Shown here piece by piece: positions 47,465 through 59,152 of a stretch of 64,000 nucleotides of DNA; positions within the stretch are counted from its first letter, which is position 1, and every line of letters begins with the position of its first letter. Origin of the DNA: Ophiodon elongatus. Lineage: Eukaryota; Chordata; Actinopteri; Perciformes; Hexagrammidae. The DNA lies in the NCBI GenBank assembly GCA_016806645.1, contig JACSYO010002159.1, positions 9,818,501 through 9,882,500 of the forward strand, written 5' to 3'. The position numbers and the translations under genes were made by a program. A model generated the notes under the pieces. That model saw only the letters and a list, made by a program, of their open reading frames with translations. It searched no databases and was not told the origin of the DNA.

Positions 47465-48660
47465 TACAGTTACCCAGCGAAGATAAAGTCGCCATTTTAG
47501 TTGTGATTGAAAACAACACAGAAGATGATATTAGACTACAAAACAGAACTGTACTTGGCTGGTTGTATGCTGTAGATGCTATAAAGGGAGTTGAGGAAAA
47601 AGCCACATCTGAACCACAAAAGCAAAATTCAGGTTTGCGTGAAAATGAACAAATGAAACCATGTCAGGAAACAACAGTTGAAAGTAAACCTGAAAAGCAA
47701 CTCTGGAACCCACCTGTCAATCTTTCCCACCTAACATCAGAGCAGCAACACAAAGTGAGACAGATGCTGAGGGAAGAGAGTGAAGCTTTCGCAAGGGATG
47801 ATTGGGACACTGGATGTATCCCTGATCTGCAGATGAAAATACATTTGAAGGATGACATCCCAGTGACAAAGATATACAATTCCACCCCACATCACCTGTA
47901 TGAGGAAGTGAAAAAACACATACAAGACCTCCTCAGCAGAGGATGGATCCAGAAGTCAACCTCCTCCTACTCATCACCGATCGTGATTATGAGGAAAAAG
48001 GACTCTACTATCAGACTGTGTGTAGACTATAGACAGCTAAATGAAAAGACATACCCTGATCGACACCCCATCCCAAGAATCCAGGAAATATTGGAAAATC
48101 TTGGAGGAAACTCATGGTTCACAGTACTTGATCAAGGTAAAGCCTACCATAAGGCCTTTGTCAGTGAAGAGAGCCGCACATGTACCGCCTTCATCACTCC
48201 CTGGGGATTATATGAATGGCTCAGGATCCCCTTTGGATTGTCAAATACTCCTGCTGCTTTCCAGCGGTACATGGAGGGTTGCCTCGGAGACCTGAGAGAT
48301 GAGGTCTGCGTGCCTTACCTTGACGACGTCTTGGTGTTTAATAAGAACTTTGCCCTCCATGTAGAGAATGTGAGGAAGGTGCTGCAAAGGCAAAAGGACT
48401 GTGGAATCAAACTCAGACCAAAAACATGTGACTTCTTTAAAAAGGAAGTTTGCTACGTGGGACATGTCATTTCAGAGGAGGGTTATAAAATGAACCCGAC
48501 AGAGGTAGAGGCTGTTCAAGCTCTGAAAAAAAGAAAAAAAAAACAGTCAGAGGTGAGATCCCTGGTTAGCTTCTTGGGCTACTACAGGTCATTTATTGCT
48601 GATTTGCTAAGCATCTTTATGAGCTGCTGTCCCACCCAAAGACCGAAAAGAAACAGATAA
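46864..48660 (+). pseudogene. Chimeric LINE endonuclease / gypsy RT ORF, copy 2
   Basis: The 598-codon fused frame is also preserved here. It differs from copy 1 at one visible residue (Ser for Leu in HVISEEG, near 48473). The catalytic YLDD is at 48316-48327. The same terminal frameshift follows FLGYYRSFI. Survival of the frame in both copies only shows that little time has passed since duplication. Confidence 0.8.
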
Positions 48661-50693
48661 AGAAGGGTCGAGGCTGTCGTTCTCCCCAGCTGCCTCCATC
48701 TCAGCCAGTGGAGTGGACAGCACTACATCAGCAGATGTTGGACAGACTGGTTGACACACTGTCAGATCCTCCAGTAATGGCATATCCTGATCTTGAGGAG
48801 CCATTGGTGCTACATGTTGATGCATCTGAGGAAGGGCTTGGAGCCGTTTTGTATCAGCGTCAAGAAGGAACATTGAGAGTGATAGGATACGGATCGTGAA
48901 CGCTCACTCCCACAAAACGAACTACAGACTCCATTCAGGGAAGCTGGAATTCTTAGCTCTCAAATGGGCTGTAACTGAGCGATTCCGCGATTATCTCTTC
49001 CATGCCCCTCACTTTACCGTGTGCAGCGATAATAATCCCCTGACGTACATGATGAAGACAGCAAAACTAAATGCCGTGGGACATCGCTGGGTGTCTGCGT
49101 TAGCAGATTTCCGCTTCACTCTGAAATACAGACCAGGAACTGTCAACCGTGATGCAGACTTCTTATCCCATCAACCAGCAGAAATGAACAAGATAATGAA
49201 AGAATGCACAGAGGAGTGTAAACCAAATGACATTGCAGCAGTTGGAGAAGGACTGAGAGCTCAGAACAAAGGTGACACTGATTGGATATCAGCCATCACA
49301 TGTAATGTAGATGTGTTCCCTGAACTGACCGCTACATGCAAAACTAGTGTCAAACCAATACCAGTTGAAGAAATTCAGGCAAGTCAAAGAGAGGATGAAG
49401 CGATAAGCAGAGTCATCACTCTCAAACAACAGAACAAACGCCTGATATGAAAGACAAGATTAAAGAGTCAATGACAGTGAAATGCCTCCTGAGGGAGTGG
49501 CCTCGTCTTCACTTGGATAAGGATGGAATTCTGCGACGAAAGACAAACTCTCGAATCCAGCTTGTGGTTCCTGAAAAGCTCAAGACACTGATCTATCAGC
49601 AACTACATGAGGAAATGGGACATTTAGGAGCAGACAGGATTATATCGTTAGCCAGAGAGAGATTATTTTGGCCAAAAATGAGAGAGAAAATTGAACATTA
49701 TGTGACAAAAGTGTGCCGGTGCTTGAAACAGAAAAAGACAAACAGACAAACAAGAACACCTCTGCAAAGCATAACAACAACAGCACCTCTTGAAATAATC
49801 TCCATAAATTATTTGCATCTACAGAGAAGCAAAGGGGGTGTGGAATACATTCTGGTAATAGTTGACCATTTTACAAAGTTTGCACAGGCTTATGCAACAC
49901 CGAATAAGTCAGGCAAGACAGCTGCACGCAAGATCTTTGATTACTTAATTTTGAGATTTGGCTTCCCTGCCAAAATTCCCCATGACCAGGGAAGAGAATT
50001 TGAAAATGAGCTGTTCAAGAAACTGCAAAGCTACAGTGGGATACGACATTCAAGGACGACTCCGTATCATCCCAAGTCCAACCCAGCTGAGCGATTTAAC
50101 AGAACTTTGTTGAGTATGCTCCGGACACTAGAAGAGACACAAAAACCTAACTGGAAAGACTATTTAAACAAAGTGGTTCATGCATATAACTCCACTGTCC
50201 ATGAATCAACAGGATCTTTCCCTTTTTTCTACTGTTTGGTAGAGAACCTACTTTACCAATTGATCTGATGTTTCCCAGAGAACAAGCAAGTCCACAGTCT
50301 TGTGCTAGATATGCTGAGAAATGGTGAGGGTCAATGCAGGAAGCCTATAACATCGCACAGGAAAACATGAGAAAAGCTGGTTAAAAAAGAGGACAAAAAC
50401 ACTACAACCAGAGAGCATGGAGTTCGGTACTTGAACTTGGAGACCATGTACTAATCTGGAACCTTTCCGAGAGAGGAGGACTAGGAAAGATCCGTGCTTT
50501 TTGGGAAAAAAAGGTACATGTGGTCAAAGGCAGAAGAGGAGCAAACAGTCCTGTGTATGTTGTGGAACCTCCAGATGTAGAAGATAGAGTGAGAATCCTA
50601 CACAGAAATCTTCTGTTACCTTGTCCTTACCTTACTGATGGACAGAGCATCAAATATCAGAAAGTAGGAAATAAAGACCATAAGAAAGTGTAG
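47465..50693 (+). mobile_element. Ty3/gypsy retrotransposon A, copy 2
   Basis: Domain order and lesions match copy 1: RT to about 48604, RNase H frames at 48708-48899 and 48896-49450, integrase at 49447-50268 with Asn (49807-49809) at the first catalytic position, and tail to about 50693. No LTRs were found. Confidence 0.85.
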
Positions 50694-51944
50694 CACCCCA
50701 ACACTCTATAATAGAGCCAAGTTACCTATTTAAACTGGAATGATGGGGTGTTTGGTTTCGTTTCTTTAGGTAGCTACCACGAGGGTGTACCTGTGTTGGA
50801 TGGAATTTATATTACCCTGTTAATAATAAAGAAACTCTCCAATCTAGCTATGGCTCTATTTAATTAGACCACACTATACTTTAAATAACACTAGATGTTA
50901 TTAAATGACTGACCACAGACAACGGCTTTTGGTTAAAAGTAAATAAGAGTTTACTGACTTAGTACACAAAATAATATTTACCCTTTCTGGGGACAATATG
51001 CAAAATACAAATAACAGTCTTTGAACTAAGAAGCAGTACTTAATAATAATAATAATAATAACACTTAATACTCTAATTGGGCCCACACTCACGCATGCAC
51101 ACAAAATCAGAAACGTTGCAGGCCTGTGTAGCTCGGGTGCGGTGCTGTCTCCCGAATCCCAATCCTCAGCAGAGCAACAACCATAGAAAGTCTGATTCAC
51201 AGTTTGAATGTTCGATCGTTAGAGAAGCCACGAAGACGGTGAAGGTGACAGCCACGGGGTGAAGTCCTCATCCGTACACACACCAGCAGTCCCTTCAGTC
51301 CGCAGTGACGTCCTCAGCATCAGCGACTCAGCAAACTGTAGCTTCACGTAGGTTCATTCACACACCAAATTCTAGCCAAAACCCTTCAGGATTACCATTA
51401 AGATGCCGTAATGTCCCACTACAGTTTTTCTCCCTTGTTCGTAGAACACCAAACTTTTCTATGCTCACGTTTTCTCTACCTCTCTTCCGCCCTGCGGCGC
51501 TCTCCTCCTCTGCTTCTTCTCCATTATTTTTCGTTAAGCCCCGCCCCTGCCTGTTCCGACGGCCAATCTCCCCAGGTGAGACCGATTAACACCTAGAGTC
51601 AACAACTTCAATATTAGGCTCGTTCGAGATGAGCCAGTCCTGCGCAGAATCGATCACCGGCGATCGGCGCGCAATGCATGCCGGTTAGATTTCTGTCCGA
51701 CTTGCTCCCGACTTGGTCTGACGTCATGCACACGTGGTCAACGATAATCTCACGAGAGCGAGACAGCCACAGGTTTTAGAGCCAGGCGCCGCAGTAGCTC
51801 TCCACCGACTGCATTGCCCAATGCATGATGGGAAACGCCTGGCTGTCGCCACATCAGAGAGCTGTTTGGCTCTTAGATTTGACAACAAACACCACGTGTT
51901 GAATAAAAAAAAATAAACTCTGGTAGCACCTAAATGGTACTTCC
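50694..51944. other. Non-coding spacer between gypsy elements, copy 2
   Basis: It contains the (AAT)n run near 51042-51061 and the CpG-rich palindromic segment at 51614-51915. A few substitutions differ from copy 1, including CGG/CAA near 51560. No gene is supported. Confidence 0.5.
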
Positions 51945-54900
51945 TTATAGCACTTTATAGTTTGGCTTTATGGAGGAAATTGTACTTTCTTGATTCTTGT
52001 TGTTCCCTTTGTCTGCTTCTGGGTCAGTGGGGAGAGGCAGATCAACAGTCTCTTGTTTTATGTCAGCGGTTGCCAGGTTTCTGACTGGTGAAGCAGCTTG
52101 GACTTCATCTGGGACTTGGCTTTGTGGTCTGATGAAAACCTCTGGCTGTGACAAAATATATCTCCACTCCTAGTGGTTTTGGTGGGTCCACATCCTCATA
52201 ATCGGACTCTGAGGAGAGTGGAGTATCTTCACCAACAATCTGTGTTGCGCTTTGATCCTGTCTCTGCTATCTCCTTGTCACAGGTCTTGGGGGCAGCTCT
52301 GGATCATCATTCTGTGCAGGTAATCTCACTAAATAGCCAATAGGTAACAAATGATTGCGGTGCCATGTTTTTGCAATTCTTAATCCACTTTCGGGTTTCA
52401 CTTGGTAGACTGGAAGGTTTGGCATCTTTCCAACAACGATATAGGGCACGGACCTCCATTTATCTTTCAGCTTGTGCTTTCCAGTGACACCAAAGTTTCT
52501 CAGCAGCACCCGGTCTCCTTCTGCCAAGATTTGTTCTTTTATCAACTTGTCATGGGCTCTCTTGTTCCGCTAGTGATTCTTGTCAGCAGCTTCCGTGGCA
52601 AGTTGGTAGGCTTTGCGGAGATCTGTTTTCAGCTTAGTAACATATTGCGGGTACCTTACACTCTTGTCACTCTCCTCAATCACTCCAAAGCAAATATCCA
52701 GAGGTAGGCGAGCTTCCCTTCCGAACATCAGCAGATAAGGTGAGTAACCAGTTGCCTCATTTCTGGTGCACCAAATGACTGATATTCCGACTCCACTTCT
52801 GCTTTTGCCTCGGATCCAGAGTTCCAAGCATGGATAAGAGAGTGCAGTTGAACCTTTCAGGTTGGGGTTCCCCCTGAGCATGGTAAGGTGATGTTCTGGA
52901 CTTACGGATACCCAACGTTTTCAGTAGGTCTCGGATCAGGTGACTTTCAAAATCCCGCCCCTGATCCGAATGTATCCGTGCAGGGAGTCCATAGTGCACA
53001 AAGTACCGCCCACAGAGAATCTTCGCTATCGTTAGCGCTTTTTGGTCTTTGGCTGGAAAAACTTGGGGGTATCTGGTAACATGATTGGTCACAACTAGGA
53101 TATTTGCCACTCCCTGGGAATCAGGTTCATGGGACAAAAAATCAATACACACCAGATCGAGTGGTCCTTTACTGTTTATCTGGTTTAAAGGTGCAGCTCT
53201 CTGAGGGAGTCTCTTCCGTGCAACACATCTGCCACAGTTTTTGACGTACTGCTCCACCTCTGCTCCCATCTTGGGCCAGTAAAACCGGTCTCTAAGTTGA
53301 ACTGTCTTTTCCACTCTCAGATGCCCAGACTCATCGTGGAGGGATCTGAGTACCATGGATACATACTCCTTGGGAAGGACAAGCTGGTGTACTTCAGTCC
53401 CCGGCGGTCTCTCAGTTACTCTGTAAAACAGGTCATCAGCTACCAGCAACTTGGTTGCCTCTCTTTGCAACAGGGTGACTCTGGGATCCTTGCCCCTAAC
53501 GAAGGGGGACGAGTTCCCTTCTCGGACCACTTTCTTCACCGGAGTCCGAATCTTGAGCTTTAATAAGGTTCTCCCGACTTAACTGAGTCAGACAACCAAA
53601 ATCCAAACATGTAGGAAACACATAATACTCCGGGATCGCATCAGGGGAAACCCCTAATGGCTCTGCAGTGTTGAAAGATTCTCCAGTTGACTTACCACAT
53701 CTGATCTGTTTACAGAGAGCTTGGACACTTTCAGGGAGAATGTTTTGCCACTCCACATCATTATCTGGTAGGGGGTTGCGTGACAAGGCGTCAGCATCAA
53801 TGTTGCTCCTTCCTGGTCAGTACTGGAGGGTGAAGTTGTATGTCGAGAGCGCAGCCAGCCAACGATGACTGGTTGCATTTAGTTTGCCACTAGTGAGGAT
53901 ATAAGTTAGGGGGTTGTTATCCGTCCTCACAGTAAAACTTGCTCCATACAGGTTGTCATGGAATTTATCAACCACAGCCCATTTAAGTGCCAGGAATTGG
54001 AGATGATGCACTGGATAGTTCCTTTCCGAAGAACTCAGCTTTCTGCTAGCAAAGGCGACTGGTCTCAGCCCTTCTGGATGTTCTTGGTTGAGCACCGCCC
54101 CTAAGCCCTTCAAACTAGCATCTATGTGTAACACATAAGGCTTCGCTGGGTCAGCGAAGGCTAGGACAAGTGTGTTAGTGAGGCAGTAACTTATCTTTTT
54201 GAAGGCCTCTGCGCAGGATTGATCCCACCTGTTTTCCAGGGTTTTCCTGAATACGATCAGATCGTCCAAGTACACTATGACCTCGAGCAGGTGCATGTCC
54301 GCCTTCTCCATAAGTCTTTGAAAAGTTGCCGGAGCTCCGGTGACTCCCTGTGGCATCCTCTCAAACTGATAAAATCCCAGTGGACATATGAAAGCGGTTT
54401 TCTCTTTATCTTCTTCTGCCATCGGGATCTGGTAGTAACCACTGCGCAAGTCCAACACTGAAAACCACTTGCTTCCAGTCAAACAGTCCAATGCATCATC
54501 AATGCGTGGCACTGTGTACTGATTAGGGATGGTTCTGCGATTCAGCGTTCGATAGTCCACACACATGCGCAGTTGCCCAGACTTCTTTTGGGCCAGGACA
54601 ATGAGTGAAGCGTAGGGACTTCTTGATTCCTTTATTAGCCCTGCTGCCAGAAGTCCTTGAAGGTGGTGTTGAAGGTCATCTAAGTCAGAGAGCGATATGC
54701 ATCGAGACCTTTCCCTCAATGGGGTATCATCATTTAGCCATATTTAATGTTCCACTCCCTTGGCTAAGCCAACGTCCCATTCGGCAGTGGAGAAAACGTT
54801 GGACTTCTCAGAGAGTTTCTGTCTTAGTCTGTCTTCACACTCAGTGGTAAGGGAGGAATCTCCAAAATCAAACAGTGACGCATCAATTTTTGAGCACGTC

Positions 54901-55884
54901 CCCGATTTTGGACTTGGTACCTCGGTCACCATATCCGCTACATGTAGGTGTGCAATCACTGTACCCTAAGGGATGGAGGTGGCCTTTCTTGACTCATTCC
55001 GCAACAATACGAGGAACTTGTTCTGGTCCATTGTTTTTGAGAATAAGACAGTTGGCTGCACAAACACACTTGGAGGGAGAGCCAGTGAAGAAGCACGTTC
55101 TTTAAAAGGAATATTATCTGCCAAACTGTGTTTTTCGTTAACTTTACAGGCAGCTATATATATTCACTGCCAGCCAGAATGACAAGGGGCCCAGGGCCGG
55201 ACCACTCCACTTCAGCTACAGGGTGGTTATCCGGTTTGGCTTCCGGCGGCATGGTGACAGGTAAGGGTTGGGCTTTATGCTCTGGTTCACATACTCTCAC
55301 TGATCGGATGTTACCTGGCTCTGCAACTCCCTCGCTCGACGTAAAGGGTCTGCCCTTGCGGACATTGGTGCCAACCAGGATAGGAATGTTGTCTGAGCAA
55401 CGGGGATCTGGGCACACCAAGGCAAGAACAGGGACTGACGTGGTGTTGCCAGGTGCCTTTTATGGGAGTTCTAATTTTACCTGGATGTAGCCTCTATAGG
55501 GATAGCTGCTCTCTGACTCATTAAGCCCCCAAATGTCTAAACCGCTGACTGGATGTAAGGGTACATGTGACAGATGCTTGGCATATCAGCTATCAAATAT
55601 TATGGTCACTTGTAGTTTCTGTATCACTTTTGGGTAGTTTTTGGGAGCCCGACATTTTATGGCAAAATGCCTGTCCCCCCCACAACGTAGCAGAATAAAT
55701 CACTTGCGTCACTTTGCAGTGAGAATCCCTCCCATCTGTGGTTGGGCGTAGAATCTTGACTAGGGTGTGCTCTCTCTCATCGGTGGTTGGGCTGAGAATC
55801 TTGCCTAGGTTGTCCTCTTACGGGGCTTAGAGTAGGTCTGATGAACATAACTGAGACCTGTTTCCTCAACTTTCTACCTCTTTC
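51945..55884 (-). mobile_element. Ty3/gypsy retrotransposon B, copy 2 (internally deleted)
   Basis: Integrase pieces at 51945-52154, 52267-52545, 52570-52881 and 52757-53539 match copy 1, with the tail frame open through RNHLLPIGYLVRL because the 5-bp loss is absent. RT and RNase H are fused by a deletion. The protease active site is gone through a 204-bp deletion near 55611. A private TAG (plus-strand 54966-54968) replaces a Gln codon in the pre-RT linker. The element meets receptor intron sequence at about 55885. Confidence 0.85.
53817..54719 (-). pseudogene. Gypsy B RT fused in frame to RNase H by a 369-bp deletion
   Basis: A 300-codon open frame runs from the RT start through YLDD (plus-strand 54261-54272) and VFRKTLE. 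It then jumps directly to NRWDQSCAEAFKK and the RNase H domain (LHIDASLKGLGAVL), ending at the shared TGA. The missing 123 codons include the RT thumb and connection, so the fusion would lack part of the polymerase fold. The deletion happens to remove a stop that ends the frame in copy 1. Confidence 0.85.
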
Positions 55885-56111
55885 TTTAACTTGACATGAA
55901 AGATCCTCATATCAAGTTAGATTATTCACAGTGATGCACCTTATTTCCACTTCATGTCTACTTTCAATAACAATAGATTTCCCTTTAAATCACTCAGGGA
56001 TTGGGTTGTAAAAGAAGTTGCTTATCCAGTCATGCAGAATGAAAACACGCAACACAGATAAGACCCAACTGTGAGTGTCAGTTATGTTAGAGATCAGCCA
56101 AACGTTCTCAC

Positions 56112-58132
56112 CTTTTCCCAGCCTGCAGTTGAATGCATCCTCCCAGAACTCAGGAAGCACTGGAGAGGCAGCGACTTCAGAGGGAGAGAGACCCAGCAGG
56201 AACTCTCTCAGACCTGGGATGACAGATCGCTCAATGCCAAATCCGATAGCTCCAGCACAGAAACTGAACCTCAGCATGTCTCGGTCAGTTACCCAGGCCT
56301 CGCTGCTGATCCAATGGCGAGGTGGAGAGGGCTGGAGCGACAGCTCATCCAGCAGAATCCTTAAGTCTTCATTGGATGTAAATGACACAATAACCATAGA
56401 TGTCGACCTGGAGAGGAATAAAACTGCATTATATTACACCACTATTAAACAAAATATATTACAAAATATTTGTGTATATGTATGACGATAGTTTAAACAG
56501 TTTTTGGTCTCACTCAATTTGCCTCTAAGGTAAGAAAATACTCTTCTATCTCATTCTTTACAAAACATTGTTGTAGATGTGTGAGCAGAAGATCAGTGTG
56601 AGCACAGGGAACAAAAGCACATAATCAGTGAATGTAAAAACCTGCAGGTAATGTCGGCTACTCTCTGGATCCTGCTACGTGGGTGGTACTTATAGAAAGA
56701 TTCGGAATATTCCACACAGATCCCCTCTTTGTGTGCTGTGTCCAGGAAAGACCCCATGCCATTGTTTCCATAATCCGAATCCGATCGGATAGCACCTATC
56801 CAAGTCCAACCAAAGTGTTTCACCAGCTTTGCCAGTGCGTCAGCCTGGAGCTGGTCACTCGGGATTGTTCTGAAGAAATTCGGGTACTGCTGCTTATTGG
56901 ACAGGCATGCACAAGTGGCAAAGTAACGAACCTAAATTAACACAACAGTGTAATTATTGAACAGGACGGACACAAAACAGCACTGTCTATTAAACACATA
57001 GTTTTCAGGAAATCTAAATATGACACGAGACATGCTGATGGATCGCGTGGACCCAGACTCACCAACAATTGCCATAACTTTACAAGATTGCGAACAATTG
57101 TCGCCGGTGTAAAACACCGGTTCCAAGCCGCTTGAAAGCTGGAATGCCACATGCACAGCTACAGGCACAGAGACACACGAGTGGTCACGGGAGTTAATGC
57201 TGTACGAGTATGAGGACAGTTGATAATTTTAACAGAAATACACAATAAGGGAAAAGTGAATAACAAAAATCACAACACATAATTAAATCCTAATCCAACA
57301 TGCACAATAATCTTAACGCACAGAATAACAATAGTTAGCTATTTAAACTACATTTTTCGTTTTCATAATGTTTTCAGTTAAACCTTCAACTGCATTATTC
57401 TAAAGTGATGATCATCCTGATCATCAGGCGAACCTGAAATATTTTCATTTCTTTGTGTTCCATCTTCATTTACTGTTAACCAGTAACATATATACTGGTA
57501 TTTACACATTATTTACAAATCTCACAGTTATTACCTTTATAATAACACCAGAATTATTCAAATAGACCTTGTGGTTGCAGAGATATACTCTTTTTTGTAT
57601 GAGCATGCTTTTTTTTCTGCGGAGGCCTCAAAAATAGGTTAGGGTATAACAAGTTAAAAAATACAAAACAATCTACTACAATTCTCTCCTGTTTTGAGAA
57701 CATAATACGCGCATTTTTTATGCCCAAATACTAATGCATTAAAATAAAAAATAATATTAGAAACATTTCCATGCCCACAGAATAACATCCTCATAGCCCC
57801 CACTTCTCCCTCTTACTAACCTTCCTGAGCAATCTTAGTGGATCAGGCATGGTGGTGTAGTTATGCTTCACTCTTTGCATGAAGTAATGTATGGAGAAAC
57901 TCCCACCAATAACGTAGTCACCATCCATTGAGAATGCAGGTAGACGAGTGGTACCCTGGAGCTTACATTTCACAGATGAGGCCTCAGTGCTCACCCCAAC
58001 ACCAGTCCTATCCTCTGTAAGCTCAGCTCTTTGTTTCACACCATCCCCAGAACCATTCAAGACAATAACTGAGTTCAGCTCGAACAAACCCAACGACAGG
58101 ATCAGGCCAATAAAGAGAGCTGAGATCTCCAT
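56112..58132 (-). pseudogene. OlfC/V2R-like pseudogene 8 (copy of pseudogene 2)
   Basis: Exons: E1 57821-58132 (312 nt, with the same one-base insertion), E2 remnant 57021-57191 with the same internal and 3' losses, E3a 56642-56931 and E3b 56112-56407. Exons 4-7 are missing; gypsy B begins in the 3b-4 intron near 55885. E3b differs from pseudogene 2 at REFLLGL and LPEFWED. All major lesions are shared with pseudogene 2 and predate the duplication. Confidence 0.9.
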
Positions 58133-58173
58133 CCCTCAACTGTCCTCAAGTGGGCATACTGTGTTTTTACTGG

Positions 58174-58233
58174 TTTATATAGATTTTCAGACAATGCTTC
58201 CCTCCTACTGTACGTCAGCTTACTGTACGTCAG
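58174..58233 (-). promoter_or_regulatory. Promoter block of pseudogene 8
   Basis: TATA at 58174-58181 and two perfect repeats at 58206-58218 and 58221-58233. Confidence 0.55.
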
Positions 58234-58239
58234 GGAGAT

Positions 58240-59152
58240 GATGCTCTTACCCAGTGGTCTTTGATTAACTCTTGTACGAATCTTTTTTGTGAACTATGTG
58301 TGAGCTATAATCTGCACCAAATGCCCATGTCGCTTTTCTCTTTTTAAAAGTTAACATTGTAAACACTAAATATATATTTAATTAAGTCATATACCCTTAG
58401 ACCTTTTTCTCTGTGTTTAGCTCAAATTACAGTTAAGCCGAACAAATGTAAACCATTAAGGAGTTGTTTGTTTGATTAAATTGCATATTAAATAATGCCA
58501 ACAAAGAAATATTAATATAGAAGCACTGAGTTTATTAAAAAGAAAGACATACATATTTGTAGTATCAACTTTTACTGTACATATTCACTTTCTTCTATAG
58601 TTATAAATATAAAAGTAATTTCAATAAATTCAATTAAAATGAATAAAACATTTAATATAAAAAAAAAAATTAACATGGTGAAGACTGAGTGTGCACATCA
58701 TGACCTTTGAACTAAATGTTGCTGTTGGAATATTAATGTAGTTTTTTGTCTTCATTGTATCCGTACTGAAAACACAGAGTGAGTGAATAAATGCAGTTCT
58801 GACACTGAACACAGATTGGTGCATTAATTTATGAAGTGCACATAGGTAAGCTACAGGTGATGATAATCAGGTGTGTAGAACAGTTATTTGACTATGTCAA
58901 CGTGTTGGAGTAAGAGCATGTCTGGCGTGCTTACATTCTGAATTTGATTAATTGAAACAGAGATTTAATATGGACAATGCTGTTATTTACATTATGCCAG
59001 TGAGCATACATGTCTAACTACCAACTAAATGGTTTATTTTTAGCCAACAGCACACATGTATAACAAGTTCTCCCTCTCTGCCCTCTGTGGCTTGGGTATT
59101 TTTATTAAACGTCCCTTCAATTGCCTTTTTAGTTTTCTTCAAAATTTATGTT
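58240..59152. other. Intergenic spacer between pseudogene 8 and gene 9
   Basis: No gene is seen. It belongs to the shared array spacer. A candidate polyadenylation signal for gene 9 is at 59101-59106 (minus-strand AATAAA). Confidence 0.6.

Larger units (their letters stand above)
44174..59150. repeat. Segmental duplication, copy 2
   Basis: This block matches 1 to about 15540. Relative to copy 1 it has 5 extra bases near 52367, lacks 369 bp at about 54233 and lacks 204 bp at about 55611. Scattered substitutions are visible at the protein level (for example VILEEGY in copy 1, VISEEGY here). The left limit may extend further, since copy 1 is cut by the window edge. Confidence 0.9.

Noticed and set aside
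44174..59150. Pure assembly artefact as the explanation for the duplicated block
   Set aside because: Not fully excluded. Private indels and different downstream neighbours (gene 3 or gene 9) argue for a real duplication, but retained haplotypes could also differ by indels.
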